Numbered from the stretch's first letter, positions 52,647 to 62,419 are shown. The stretch is DNA of 64,000 nucleotides from Pediococcus claussenii ATCC BAA-344 (GCF_000237995.1 NC_016605.1:62001-126000); one strand, 5' to 3'. The notes: generated by a model not told the origin, from the sequence alone. A program made the numbers and translations.

Positions 52647-53405
52647 ATGGGTACTTTACTTGAAAATAAGAAAATAATTGTCATGGGTGTAGCTAATAAG
52701 AATAGTATTGCCTGGGGGTGTGTTGAGGCACTTCAGGAACAAGGCGCTAAAGTTATTCTTACATATCAAAACGATCGCTTACATCGTAGCTTAGAAAAAT
52801 TGGTAGGGGATGATGTTCCCCTTGTTGAGTGTGATGTTTCAGAAGATGAAAACGTTGAGAAAGCATTTCAACAAATCGAACGTGATTTTGGCAAGATTGA
52901 TGGAATTATTCATGCTATCGCATTTGCAGACAAAGAGACTCTTGAAGGTGGAGTTTTGAACACCAAAAAAGAAGGATATAACCTTGCCCAAGATGTATCT
53001 GCCTATTCTCTTATCTCAGTATCCCGTTACGGATCTCAAATTATGGCCGAAAAAGGCAGCATCGTAACTATGACCTATTTCGGATCAGAACGTGCTGTGC
53101 CTAACTATAATATGATGGGTATTGCTAAGGCTGCTTTGGAAGCGAATGTTCGTTACCTTGCATCAGATTTAGGTGAACGTAAAATTCGTGTTAACGCCAT
53201 TTCAGCTGGGGCAGTTAAAACGCTGGCAGTTACTGGAATCAAACATCACCGTGATTTATTAAAAGAGTCACAGTCAAGAACGGTTGACGGTGAAAGTGTA
53301 AGTACGGAAGAGATTGGTAACACTGCGGCATTCTTATTAAGCGATATGTCGACGGGAATTACCGGTGATATTATTTATGTTGATAAGGGAGTTCATTTAA
53401 TTTAA
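52647..53405 (+). CDS. fabI: enoyl-ACP reductase
   Basis: A 252-residue NADH-dependent enoyl reductase completing the elongation cycle. The FabI type is shown by GVANKNSIAWG in place of the usual glycine loop and by the Y-x6-K motif in PNYNMMGIAKAALE. GAAGAGGA precedes the ATG. A 212-bp gap with a repeat separates it from accA, so it could have a separate mRNA or be processed. Confidence 0.96.
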   Translation: MGTLLENKKIIVMGVANKNSIAWGCVEALQEQGAKVILTYQNDRLHRSLEKLVGDDVPLVECDVSEDENVEKAFQQIERDFGKIDGIIHAIAFADKETLEGGVLNTKKEGYNLAQDVSAYSLISVSRYGSQIMAEKGSIVTMTYFGSERAVPNYNMMGIAKAALEANVRYLASDLGERKIRVNAISAGAVKTLAVTGIKHHRDLLKESQSRTVDGESVSTEEIGNTAAFLLSDMSTGITGDIIYVDKGVHLI

Positions 53406-54007
53406 TGTTCGATGTGATTATTAAAACACTTGATTTGGAAAAGGTTGAAATACCAGAGCTTCATTTTAATTTAAATCAACAATCATTTGCTAAAAAATAT
53501 CAAAATGCGGGTTTAGATCGGAAAAAGCAGTTATGGGCAAGTAGGTATTTGTTAGCAGAGATATTAAATACTTCATTTCAGGCCGTCATAACGGATGGCT
53601 TTTTGGGTTATGATCAGTTTCATCGACCGTACATTAGTGAACAAAGCCATTATTCTTTTAATATAAGTCATACTGAAAATACAGTTGTAGTGGTCGTTGG
53701 AATGGATGAAGTAGGGGTTGATATTGAGTCGTGGGATCGTGAGATTAATTTAAATAATCCGCGCAAAGTATTTTCACCTGCCGAATTAAATTACGCTAAT
53801 GATGATAGTAGAATTATTTTAAAACTGTGGACGGTTAAAGAGGCCGTTTTAAAGGCTGCTGGGGTCGGGCTAAGAGTTTCGCCTAATCAGGTTTTGGTAG
53901 ATTTACAAGCGCACAGTGCTCTATTTCAAGATCAGTGTTTTAATTTGATTGATTTTCAAATTGGAAACCAAATTTGCGGGACAATCGCGCAAAAATTAGG
54001 AGATTAA
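53405..54007 (+). CDS. 4'-phosphopantetheinyl transferase
   Basis: A 200-residue Sfp-type transferase. VGVDIESWDRE and KLWTVKEAVLKAAGVGLRVSP hold the Mg2+ and CoA-binding residues. It attaches the pantetheine arm of CoA to carrier proteins such as the ACP at 45293. The ATG overlaps the last base of fabI (TAATG), so the two are translationally coupled. Confidence 0.93.
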   Translation: MFDVIIKTLDLEKVEIPELHFNLNQQSFAKKYQNAGLDRKKQLWASRYLLAEILNTSFQAVITDGFLGYDQFHRPYISEQSHYSFNISHTENTVVVVVGMDEVGVDIESWDREINLNNPRKVFSPAELNYANDDSRIILKLWTVKEAVLKAAGVGLRVSPNQVLVDLQAHSALFQDQCFNLIDFQIGNQICGTIAQKLGD

Positions 54008-54008
54008 A

Positions 54009-54560
54009 ATGGGTGAAAGAAGTAAGGGAACACAATTATTAATGCAGTCAGCTCTAATGCTGACTATTATTATTGTTCTAGGATTTATTCCACCAATTAG
54101 TTTAGGGTTTATTCCAGTTCCGGTAGTTCTGCAGAATTTAGGGATCATGTTGGCCGGAGTTTTGTTGCCATTTAGTTACTCACTACTTACAGTTGGTGGA
54201 TTTTTGGCATTGGGATTAGTTGGTGTACCAGTACTTGCAGGGATGCGGGGTGGTTTTCCGATTTTTATGGGGCCAACTGGTGGATTCTTAGTAGGATATC
54301 TTGCTGCCGCTATCATTTTGCCCTTGGTGTTTAAAAATCAACAGAAGTCCTTGATAATAAATATTATTAAAATGTTTCTAGCGGGCATAATTCCAATGTA
54401 TGCTTTTGGAATTATCGGTATGGCGCTTAATATGCATATCACATTAATCCACGCGTTCGAGTTAAACATGGTATTTTTACCGGTTGATTTGTGTAAGTCA
54501 TTGCTCGCAGTTCTAGTGTATGAACGGATTAGGATTGGAAGTTTTGTTAAATCAATATAG
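54009..54560 (+). CDS. bioY: biotin transporter BioY
   Basis: A 183-residue membrane protein, substrate-binding S component of the biotin ECF transporter. Six hydrophobic segments and the family motif GGFPIFMGPTGGFLVGYL are visible. It begins two bases after the transferase gene. Biotin uptake matches the need of AccB in the same operon, and of pyruvate carboxylase at 13.3 kb. Confidence 0.95.
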   Translation: MGERSKGTQLLMQSALMLTIIIVLGFIPPISLGFIPVPVVLQNLGIMLAGVLLPFSYSLLTVGGFLALGLVGVPVLAGMRGGFPIFMGPTGGFLVGYLAAAIILPLVFKNQQKSLIINIIKMFLAGIIPMYAFGIIGMALNMHITLIHAFELNMVFLPVDLCKSLLAVLVYERIRIGSFVKSI

Positions 54561-54636
54561 ATGATGAAAGTAATGGTTATATCATGGTTTATGTTGGTAT
54601 TGAACTTTTGTATATATTTAAAACAAGGTGTGTGGT

Positions 54637-54668
54637 AAGGCAGGTATCCAAATGGATGCCTGCTTTTT
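54637..54668 (+). terminator. terminator of the fatty-acid locus
   Basis: AAGGCAGGTATCCA pairs with TGGATGCCTGCTT, then T5. Confidence 0.9.
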
Positions 54669-54997
54669 GATTTGAATTTTTTTAAAATGTTATGGGTGCG
54701 CAAAAAATATAAATGATTTAGACACTTAGGTAAAAATGAACTATCATGAAATCGGTTGCAAAAGAATGGTGACGGTACTCATACCTTGATTAGCTGCTGC
54801 TTTGGCTGGCGTTGATGATATTGTAAATGTTTCAGCATTAAAATATTTGGATATCTTTCATAAATAAAAATAGAGATACAAAAAATAAAATTGGTGTTTT
54901 GGGGTGCAGGTGTTGGAGCCGTGGTTTTGGAATATCGTATAACTAATTAAATTAATTTTTAAGATTGAAGAAGATAGTATCGTCACGGAGGGGAAAC
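54669..54997. other. intergenic region with possible gene remnants
   Basis: About 330 AT-rich bases. Short open stretches resembling protein pieces exist on both strands (minus strand around 54740-54840, plus strand around 54890-54950 with a glycine-rich FWGAGVGA), but none has a start, ribosome site and reasonable length. They may be remains of deleted genes. Confidence 0.35.
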
Positions 54998-55898
54998 TTG
55001 AAACTATCAATCATTGTTACAGCTTTCAACGAAGAAAAATATATCAATCGTTGTTTAGAATCTTTATTAACTCAAAAAACTAATTACGAATACGAGGTGA
55101 TCGTTGTTAATGATGGTAGTACTGATGGCACACAGAAAATTATTAATAAGTATACGGAGTTGGATGGTAATAAATTTAGAGCATTTTATAAATCAAATAG
55201 TGGTCAGAGACCATCTAGAAACTATGGTATCAAAAAGTCGATTGGAGATTATATATCGTTTGCAGATGCAGATGATTGGGTAGATTCTTCGTTTGTGGAA
55301 TATATGTGTAAATCAGCTGACGAATATAATTCTGATGTGGTAACTTGCGATGTTCATAAAATTTTTGTATCAAAAAAATACAGAAAATGATGTTACAAGT
55401 GTTAAAAATGCAAGTGGTCTAATTGATATAGCCTTCTATATAAGGGACGGACAAAATAATTCATATTCTTGGAATAAGATATTTAAAAGAGATATTTGGG
55501 AACACTTTTCCTTTAAAAAAATGGTGTACGAAGACCTAGATATAATCATTCCAATTTTAAGTTCTTGTAAAATTCTTAGTTATGTACCACATCCTTTGTA
55601 TATATATTATAAACATGATGGGACAACAACTTATTCGTACACCAATCCAAGATTATTTGATATTTTTAAAGCATATACCGATATATTAAATGACACTTCA
55701 ATTCAGTACATAAAAGAAGCAGAATATTGTGTCGCGAAAAGGATGCTAATTAATTTTGATACGCCTGGATTTGTTTATTATTTGAAATATTTTATCGAAT
55801 ATTCACAAAAATTCCACTCAAAATTTAAAGACAATAAATATATAAAAGAGGATCCTTATACAAGAGGTATTCTGTATTTGGCGAAGGTACCTATTTAG
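54998..55898 (+). pseudogene. glycosyltransferase family 2, frameshifted
   Basis: Two overlapping frames together give one GT-A glycosyltransferase of about 300 residues. The first (54998-55390, TTG start after GGAGGGG) has MKLSIIVTAFNEEKYINRCL, VVNDGSTDGT and the metal-binding FADADDWVD. The second (to 55898) continues with NSYSWNKIFKRDIW and YEDLDIIIPIL, the usual acceptor half. The break is at a run of seven A near 55370-55376; removing one A joins the frames. It may be a pseudogene, a phase-variable gene or a sequencing error. The enzyme would add sugars to a surface polysaccharide or teichoic acid. Confidence 0.8.
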
Positions 55899-55906
55899 AT
55901 GGAACA

Positions 55907-56302
55907 GTGTTTGTAAACAAAAAGAATTATGAAAACATAAATCAATTTCGCTTTTCAGAAAAATTAAAAATTGTGAATGACACCTTGAATTATGATGATG
56001 TTCAACCGGGAGGTATTATTTTCAATAGTAATATTGATCTGCAATCACCGTTTGGATATTTAGGTGCACTTGGAAACTTTATTTTAACTGATAAGACAAA
56101 GCGTGTATTGGCAATTGGTTTTATGGAGAATAATCCGATAGTTCAGAGAATATTTATCCAAAAGAAGAAGGTTAGTATAGAAGAACTTTTGATTTCTTTT
56201 GCAACTGAAGTAATTATCGGTGCAAATGCAGCTTTTGATGTGCGTTTGATCGACATATCAAATGTAAAAGGCAAAAAAATAGCTGCAGTAAAAAGAAAAT
56301 AA
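55907..56302 (+). CDS. hypothetical protein, possibly a fragment
   Basis: A 131-residue frame opening with GTG and no good ribosome site. The reading frame is open well upstream of that GTG (KRYSVFGEGTYLDGT precedes it), inside the end of the glycosyltransferase, so the visible part is probably the end of a broken longer protein. No domain is recognised. It ends before a terminator at 56383. Confidence 0.45.
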   Translation: MFVNKKNYENINQFRFSEKLKIVNDTLNYDDVQPGGIIFNSNIDLQSPFGYLGALGNFILTDKTKRVLAIGFMENNPIVQRIFIQKKKVSIEELLISFATEVIIGANAAFDVRLIDISNVKGKKIAAVKRK

Positions 56303-56382
56303 AAGTACGATGCTAAAGTTAGACCGATCATCTTTAATTGCTAAAGCTTAATTAATACTTTGAAAAATATAGAATAAATTAT

Positions 56383-56417
56383 AAAGTTCTGATTACTTAG
56401 TAGTCGGAACTTTTTTG
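56383..56417 (+). terminator. terminator after the glycosyltransferase remnant
   Basis: AAAGTTCTGATTACT pairs with AGTAGTCGGAACTTT, then T6. Confidence 0.85.
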
Positions 56418-56510
56418 CTTTTAATACGCTATAAAAAGTGTGAATTATATGTTAATCTAATATTAAGTTTTTCTAAACGATGAGCTAAATAATAGACTAT
56501 GGAGGAAGTT

Positions 56511-57689
56511 ATGTATTGTCCAGAATGTGGAACCAAGAATGACATCAATGCCAAATTTTGTAAAAAGTGTGGACATAAATTAGCTGTTGAAAAGAAGAAA
56601 AATGATACTAGTCAATCAAACGCTAAACAAAGTCTTGATGGTAATAAAAATATTTCTAATATAAAAACCCAACCGGTGATAAGTGAAAAACGGTCTAAAA
56701 AGAAAAATCACGGTTGGCTTTGGATAATACTAATCCTTCTGGTAGTGCTGATTGCTGGTGTTGTAGGTTGGATATACATATTCGATAGCCCTACTTCATC
56801 ATCTTCTAGCTCTGATAAGACAACTTACCATAGTAGTAAAACAAGCAAGGCACAGGACGGGACTAGTAGTGTTTCTGCATCTCCGTATAAGGATTTTTCG
56901 TCTAGTAGTGCTAAAGGACTGATTGCTAGTTCGTTTGACGGTGTTAGTGGAAAGAACTCTTTCTATATTGGACCTACAGATACAAAAATTTCACCCTATA
57001 GTCAAAACAATGCTCCCCAACGAGCGGCTAGTGACATTAAAATTTATGTTATGGCGACGGTTTTCAGCCAAATGAAGCAGAATAAATTTGATATGAATGA
57101 TACATACACTTTAAAAGACTCTGATAAAGTTGGCGGAACCGGGAAAGTTCAAAACATGGGTGATGGTACTAAACTTTCAATGCAAGAATTGATGGATTAT
57201 ATGATGCAGGACAGTGATAACACTGCAGCTAATATTATTATCAGAAAATTGGGTGGACTCAATGTTGTAAATGATGAAATCACGCATTTAGGGTTTAAAG
57301 ATACTAAATTAGAGAGATATTTAATGGATACAGATGCTCTTAAAGAGGGTAAAGATAATATGACTTCGGTTAATGATTTAGGGACAATTTTAACCGATAT
57401 TTATAATAAGAAACTCATATCCAGTAGTTATGATGAACAAATGTTGCAAATATTGAATCAGGATGAGGACCATTCTAAACTTCTAGAAGAGATCCCAGGA
57501 TCTGTTTCAACATATAATAAAACTGGGGATTATCCCGATTATGGGGTTCAAAATGATGCTGCGATTTTAAGTGAAAATGGTCGTTCTTACGTTGTGGTTG
57601 CCATGTTGGAGAATGGTAGTAAAGATGATCAGACCAGCGCATTGAATGATTTAGGGAAGCAAGTTTACGAAAAATATTTGGAGGATTAG
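56511..57689 (+). CDS. zinc-ribbon membrane protein with a penicillin-recognising serine hydrolase domain
   Basis: A 392-residue protein in three parts: a cytoplasmic zinc ribbon (C3, C6, C17, C20), one transmembrane helix (about 69-90), and after a serine-rich linker a class A beta-lactamase-like domain outside. The catalytic motifs are S174-x-x-K177, S235-D236-N237 and K337-T338-G339. The glutamate needed for deacylation in true beta-lactamases appears to be leucine (RYL after LE), so it is more likely a wall DD-peptidase or penicillin-binding sensor than a resistance enzyme. ATG 56511 follows GGAGGAAG. It is the first of three zinc-ribbon proteins in one operon. Confidence 0.88.
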   Translation: MYCPECGTKNDINAKFCKKCGHKLAVEKKKNDTSQSNAKQSLDGNKNISNIKTQPVISEKRSKKKNHGWLWIILILLVVLIAGVVGWIYIFDSPTSSSSSSDKTTYHSSKTSKAQDGTSSVSASPYKDFSSSSAKGLIASSFDGVSGKNSFYIGPTDTKISPYSQNNAPQRAASDIKIYVMATVFSQMKQNKFDMNDTYTLKDSDKVGGTGKVQNMGDGTKLSMQELMDYMMQDSDNTAANIIIRKLGGLNVVNDEITHLGFKDTKLERYLMDTDALKEGKDNMTSVNDLGTILTDIYNKKLISSSYDEQMLQILNQDEDHSKLLEEIPGSVSTYNKTGDYPDYGVQNDAAILSENGRSYVVVAMLENGSKDDQTSALNDLGKQVYEKYLED

Positions 57690-57692
57690 AAT

Positions 57693-58667
57693 ATGAAATT
57701 CTGTACTAACTGTGGAGCAAAATTAGAAGCGGGTGCAAAGTTCTGTACAAGTTGCGGACAACCAGTTGAGCAAGTAGCAACTGAGAATGCTAATACGGTT
57801 GAGGAAAAAGTTGAACCCGCAAAGGTTGAAGTTTTAATGCCTAGCAAAGATAAAGTTAGTAAAAGTGATGAAGCAAATGAGCCTGATAACAAAAAGAAGG
57901 CAACAAATAACTCACAAATTGTAATTGATAAGGATAGTTTAAATGAAGGTGTTGCTAAGACTAAGAATTACGCTCAAAGTTATTGGAATTGGGTTCGCCA
58001 GTCACTAAAAACACCGTTTGACTCTGACGAGGAAGCTCATAATTACTACGGAATAACAACTTTTGCAATCATGTCATTCTTATTGTCAGCAATGGTGGTT
58101 ATTCCATTTCATACGATTATCGAAAAAGTAAATAGTGAGGCAAGTACCAAAATTGTTGATCCGTTTGGTTTTGGTGGATTTATCAAGTATGCAATTCTAT
58201 TTTTTGTGATTTATGCAGTGTATGTTGGAGTTTCATATGCTTGTTTACAGTATTTCAGTGTTAATGACAAAGTTAATTTTTTTGAGTTTGTTAATCGTTT
58301 TGCACACCGTTTTAACTATACAGCTTTCGCACTGGTTGTGATGATACTAATAGAGCTACTAACAATTGGTTCATTTATAGATGGCCATCCAAGTAAATTT
58401 ATAATGTATGTAACGGGGATACTGATCGCAGCTTCCAGTGCAGGTTTCAGCATCGCCTTTTTCTCAATGTTTTTTGATCAAAAACTTAAACTTAAAATTG
58501 ACCGAATTTTTATCGCACTATTAGCCTTTGTAATATTGTCAATTATCCTACTAGTTATTATGAATGAATTCATAATTCCAAATATTGAAAATACAATTAT
58601 TACAATTGCGGGATCCGCACTGGGAAATATTGAGTCTGTTGTGCAGAATCTATTTTCAAATATTTAA
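57693..58667 (+). CDS. zinc-ribbon multi-pass membrane protein
   Basis: A 324-residue protein. A zinc ribbon (C4, C7, C18, C21) and a charged linker come first, followed by about five or six hydrophobic segments from residue 125 on. Similar proteins in Firmicutes carry a domain of unknown function (I believe DUF6574). It begins three bases after the preceding gene and ends 18 bases before the next. Confidence 0.85.
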   Translation: MKFCTNCGAKLEAGAKFCTSCGQPVEQVATENANTVEEKVEPAKVEVLMPSKDKVSKSDEANEPDNKKKATNNSQIVIDKDSLNEGVAKTKNYAQSYWNWVRQSLKTPFDSDEEAHNYYGITTFAIMSFLLSAMVVIPFHTIIEKVNSEASTKIVDPFGFGGFIKYAILFFVIYAVYVGVSYACLQYFSVNDKVNFFEFVNRFAHRFNYTAFALVVMILIELLTIGSFIDGHPSKFIMYVTGILIAASSAGFSIAFFSMFFDQKLKLKIDRIFIALLAFVILSIILLVIMNEFIIPNIENTIITIAGSALGNIESVVQNLFSNI

Positions 58668-58685
58668 CTGACTGGAGTGAAAAAT

Positions 58686-60101
58686 ATGGATGCGCAGAAA
58701 GAGCCAATTTTTTGTCCGAATTGTGGTACAAAGTTAAATAAGAAAGAGGGATTTTGCCCAAATTGTGGCTTCAATTTGACGGAGTACTTTGAAAAACAAA
58801 CTAATAAAACAAATGAAAAAGTTGCCGTCCCTCAAAATGATCAGATCATGACAGCGACTCATAAGAAAAGAGTCCCTAAGTGGATAAAAATATTAATTGG
58901 AATAATAATTGTGTTGATGGCTGGCGGATACTGGTTTGGAAATAATTACTACGGAAAAAGTCAGCAACTTAATAGAATGATTTCTTCAATTAAGCATGAT
59001 AAGAATGTTGGCAGTTATTTTTATTCCAACGATCCTAGCTTAAAAATAACTAATAATAAGATGGAACCGTTTGTTAACATGATGAAAAATAAAGAACGGC
59101 TTTCTAATTTTGAGAATGGGCTGAGGACAAGTGGTAGCGCGGAAAATGGCTTTACTTTGAAACAACATGGTAAATTTTGGTTGCTATTTCCTAAGTATCA
59201 AGTTTTAGTAACTTCTGTGTACGCCAATATATCAACTAATCACGCTGGAGTTGATATGTTTGTCAATGATTCTAAAGTTTTTACTTCGACTAGTTCAAAA
59301 CAAAGTAAAAAAATTGGTCCACTCGTTCCGGGCACCTACGATTTAAAAGCAGCTGGGACGGTAGGAAGTCATAAAATAACTAATGAAAATAGCCATGATA
59401 TTGTATATTCTGATCAAAGCTATGATTTATCGTTAAAAACGGTATCTTTTAATGTAGTCGGGTATCCTGAGTCGGATATTTATATTAATGGCAAGAAGGC
59501 TGGACATATGGGAACGTCTGGAAAGTACAAATTTGATGAATATCCTTGGTCCGATGGTATGAAGGTTCAGCTTCGTTATTCATTGAAAGGAAGCACGATT
59601 ACATCCAAAGAGACTCCCATTTCAGAAGACGAAGACGGTGAAGATGTTACAACAGAGTTTCCGGATATGATTACAAAAGACGATGCAGACCAAGAAATTA
59701 GTAACATATTCAGCGATGTTGACTCGATTTCTTCATCCGGTGATAAAAGTGATGATTTGTCAGATTATTTTGTGAATGGTGATTCCAATGATGACTATGA
59801 TCAGCTTACAGAAATGGCAAAGGGATATTACAAAGATGATGATATTAATTCTGTCAGCTATGATACGAAAGTTATTAACGTAAAGCCTAGTGGTCATGAT
59901 AAGTCGGATGTTACTTATCAAGTTAAATATACTTTTGATAATTCTGATGACGACAGCGATGATGCGGGTGAACATATTCAGGTGTTTGAATATGTTGCAA
60001 CCTTCAATAAGGTGGCTGCAGAAGATGATTCTGATAATTCAGGGTTTAAGATTTCTTCAATTACGCCTGGAGTTAAAGTTAGTGATCGACATGAAGATTA
60101 G
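58686..60101 (+). CDS. TcaA-like zinc-ribbon membrane-associated protein
   Basis: A 471-residue protein: zinc ribbon (C10, C13, C24, C27), one transmembrane helix (about 62-81), then a large extracellular part with a TcaA-type repeat (VVGYPESDIYINGKKAGHMG, near 258-277), an acidic stretch and a C-terminal NTF2-like region. In Staphylococcus TcaA influences glycopeptide susceptibility and wall polymers. ATG 58686 is preferred because GGAG then lies seven bases upstream. Confidence 0.85.
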   Translation: MDAQKEPIFCPNCGTKLNKKEGFCPNCGFNLTEYFEKQTNKTNEKVAVPQNDQIMTATHKKRVPKWIKILIGIIIVLMAGGYWFGNNYYGKSQQLNRMISSIKHDKNVGSYFYSNDPSLKITNNKMEPFVNMMKNKERLSNFENGLRTSGSAENGFTLKQHGKFWLLFPKYQVLVTSVYANISTNHAGVDMFVNDSKVFTSTSSKQSKKIGPLVPGTYDLKAAGTVGSHKITNENSHDIVYSDQSYDLSLKTVSFNVVGYPESDIYINGKKAGHMGTSGKYKFDEYPWSDGMKVQLRYSLKGSTITSKETPISEDEDGEDVTTEFPDMITKDDADQEISNIFSDVDSISSSGDKSDDLSDYFVNGDSNDDYDQLTEMAKGYYKDDDINSVSYDTKVINVKPSGHDKSDVTYQVKYTFDNSDDDSDDAGEHIQVFEYVATFNKVAAEDDSDNSGFKISSITPGVKVSDRHED

Positions 60102-60125
60102 AATTTTAAATTAATTTAAATAGTT

Positions 60126-60160
60126 GTGAGATTTGGCGAAAAAGTCAAGTCTCATTTTTA
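60126..60160 (+). terminator. terminator of the zinc-ribbon operon
   Basis: TGAGATTTGGC pairs with GTCAAGTCTCA, followed by T5. Confidence 0.75.
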
Positions 60161-60234
60161 TGTATGTGTATGGTTCTGGCAGTGTCTTAGCGGTATACTA
60201 AAAAGTGCGAAATAACTAAATAAGGGGTAAAAAA

Positions 60235-61533
60235 ATGTCTAATATTGATGAATTACTTTCAGAATTTCCGGTTATAAAAGAAATGCAGGATTACCAACCA
60301 ATTTTTTGGAAGAATCCGGATTATCAAACCGTTGAAAATTTACCAGTTGGAATCGAACATGTTTTTGATGCTGAGGCACGTTTTCAGCGATTTGCACCCT
60401 ATTTTGAAGTTGCTTTTCCAGAAACACTTCCTATGCATGGTATTTTAGAATCACCATTGATTGAATTAAAGAGTATGAAGGAAGTATTGAATGCACAATT
60501 TGAGCATCAGATAGAAGGAGATCTATATTTAAAAGCCGATAACTATCTTCCAATTTCTGGTTCAATCAAGTCTCGCGGTGGAATTTATGAAGTACTAAAA
60601 TTTGCTGAAAAAGTTGCAATCGAACATGGTGGTTTAGTCTACGGTGACAACTATGCTGTTTTAAATGAAGAAAAATATCATAAATTATTCTCTGGTTATG
60701 GAATTGCAGTTGGTTCAACCGGTAATTTAGGATTATCAATTGGGATTGTTGCTAGTAAATTAGGATTTAATACAACTGTACATATGTCAGCTGACGCGGC
60801 TCAATGGAAGAAAGATATGTTGCGTAGTAAAGGGGTAAATGTTGTTGAGTATAATGATAATTTTACACACGCGATTACTGAAGGTCGTAAACAGGCTGAA
60901 CAGGAACCAACAACATATTTTATTGATGATGAAGGTTCATATGACCTGTTCCTTGGGTATGCGGTTGCAGCCTTGCGTCTGCAAACACAATTGAAAGCAC
61001 AAAAAATTAAGGTTGATGAAAAACACCCACTCTTTGTCTATCTTCCAGCTGGTGTTGGTGGAAGCCCAAGTGGTGTGGCGTTTGGGTTAAAAATGGTTCT
61101 TGGCAAGAATGTACATCCAGTCTTTGCTGAGCCAACCCATATTCCATCAGTTGTGTTAGGTATGATGACGGGATTGAATGATAAGATTTCGGTTTACGAT
61201 GCGGGTATCGACGGGATTACTAAAGCAGATGGATTGGCTGTTGGTCGTCCTTCAAGAATTGCTGGTAAAATCATGAAAACTTTGCTGTACGGAATTCAAA
61301 CATTTGAAGACCAAGATATGATGAAAAATGTTGTTCAATTACATGATAGTGAACGAATTGATTTGGAACCATCCGCGGCTTCTGGATTTACTATTCTTGA
61401 TAGTGTGCTAGGGCAGTTGAAAGAGGACGGTTACCCACTTACTAATGCTAGTCATATTGTTTGGGCAACTGGTGGTAGCATGGTGCCTGAAGAGGATATG
61501 GAGAGTTATTTGGCAGACGGGCGAAATATATGA
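60235..61533 (+). CDS. dsdA: D-serine ammonia-lyase
   Basis: A 432-residue PLP-dependent fold-type II enzyme turning D-serine into pyruvate and ammonia. The PLP lysine is K112 in PISGSIKSRGG, and GSTGNLGLSIG is the phosphate-binding glycine loop. It may detoxify D-serine, which can enter the wall in place of D-alanine. AAGGGG precedes the ATG. The gene stands alone between terminators. Confidence 0.95.
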   Translation: MSNIDELLSEFPVIKEMQDYQPIFWKNPDYQTVENLPVGIEHVFDAEARFQRFAPYFEVAFPETLPMHGILESPLIELKSMKEVLNAQFEHQIEGDLYLKADNYLPISGSIKSRGGIYEVLKFAEKVAIEHGGLVYGDNYAVLNEEKYHKLFSGYGIAVGSTGNLGLSIGIVASKLGFNTTVHMSADAAQWKKDMLRSKGVNVVEYNDNFTHAITEGRKQAEQEPTTYFIDDEGSYDLFLGYAVAALRLQTQLKAQKIKVDEKHPLFVYLPAGVGGSPSGVAFGLKMVLGKNVHPVFAEPTHIPSVVLGMMTGLNDKISVYDAGIDGITKADGLAVGRPSRIAGKIMKTLLYGIQTFEDQDMMKNVVQLHDSERIDLEPSAASGFTILDSVLGQLKEDGYPLTNASHIVWATGGSMVPEEDMESYLADGRNI

Positions 61534-61543
61534 TCTGAATAAT

Positions 61544-61588
61544 AAAAGGAGGATTACACCTAAATTTTTTGGTGTAAGCCTCCTTTTT
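61544..61588. terminator. bidirectional terminator after dsdA
   Basis: AAAAGGAGGATTACACC pairs with GGTGTAAGCCTCCTTTT around an A/T loop; it lies between convergent units. Confidence 0.93.
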
Positions 61589-61651
61589 CACTGTTTTTGT
61601 GTAACAAAGCATTCTATAAAAGCTAACCGGGTTGTTTCACTCTCTTTTTTT

Positions 61652-62419
61652 CTATACTTCAAATTTTTCAAACAGAGTATCTACCGTGGCGGCAGCCTTT
61701 TCATCTCCGCGTAGGTCGTCTGTAATTTGTCCATCGTGCAACACTAATAATCGGTTACCATATTTGATCGCATCTTCCAAGTGATGAGTAATCATTAATG
61801 CTGTTAAATTATCTTCAGTAATTCGTTCTTCAGTAGCAGCCATTAATTCACGACTAGTTTTTGGATCCAATGCTGCGGTATGTTCGTCAAGCAATACAAT
61901 GTCTGGTCTTTTGATAGTTGCCATTAGAAAACTCAGGGCTTGTCGTTGCCCACCTGATAAATTGCCTGTTGGTGTTTTTAGTCGCTGATCTAAATTGTTT
62001 GGCATACTTGATGTTAGTTTTTTAAATAAATCCATTTGGCTGTTGAGGTTACGAAGATGTAACCCTCTTGTTTTACCCCTTTTTTGGGCTAGTAATAGGT
62101 TTTCAGCAACTGTCATACGTGGTGCCGTTCCGAGCTTAGGATCTTGGAAAACGCGACTAATGTACTTAGTGCGTTTTTCTTCAGAGAGATGAGCGATATT
62201 TTTACCATTTAAAAGAACTAAGCCCTCGTCGGCGGTAAGGTTACCGGCAATCACATTGAATAAGGTTGATTTTCCGGCCCCGTTTGATCCCAATAATGTT
62301 ATGAAGTCTCCAGCATAGATTTTTAGATTAATATCATTTAAGATACGCATTTCTTCAGACGTGTGTTTATTTACAATTGTTGAAACGTGTTGGAGTTCAA
62401 GAATTGGCTGTTCACTCAT
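61652..62419 (-). CDS. ABC transporter ATP-binding protein
   Basis: A 255-residue ATPase. Walker A GSNGAGKST, signature LSGGQRQAL and Walker B IVLLDEHTAALDP are intact. It belongs with the permease and the binding protein encoded just upstream on the same strand. Importers of this composition in streptococci (TrpXYZ) are proposed to carry tryptophan or aromatic amino acids; the substrate here is inferred only. Confidence 0.92.
   Translation of the reverse strand: MSEQPILELQHVSTIVNKHTSEEMRILNDINLKIYAGDFITLLGSNGAGKSTLFNVIAGNLTADEGLVLLNGKNIAHLSEEKRTKYISRVFQDPKLGTAPRMTVAENLLLAQKRGKTRGLHLRNLNSQMDLFKKLTSSMPNNLDQRLKTPTGNLSGGQRQALSFLMATIKRPDIVLLDEHTAALDPKTSRELMAATEERITEDNLTALMITHHLEDAIKYGNRLLVLHDGQITDDLRGDEKAAATVDTLFEKFEV

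Noticed and set aside
54740-54960. Possible gene remnants before the glycosyltransferase
   Set aside because: Fragments under 40 codons without start signals; similarity to real proteins cannot be shown by eye.
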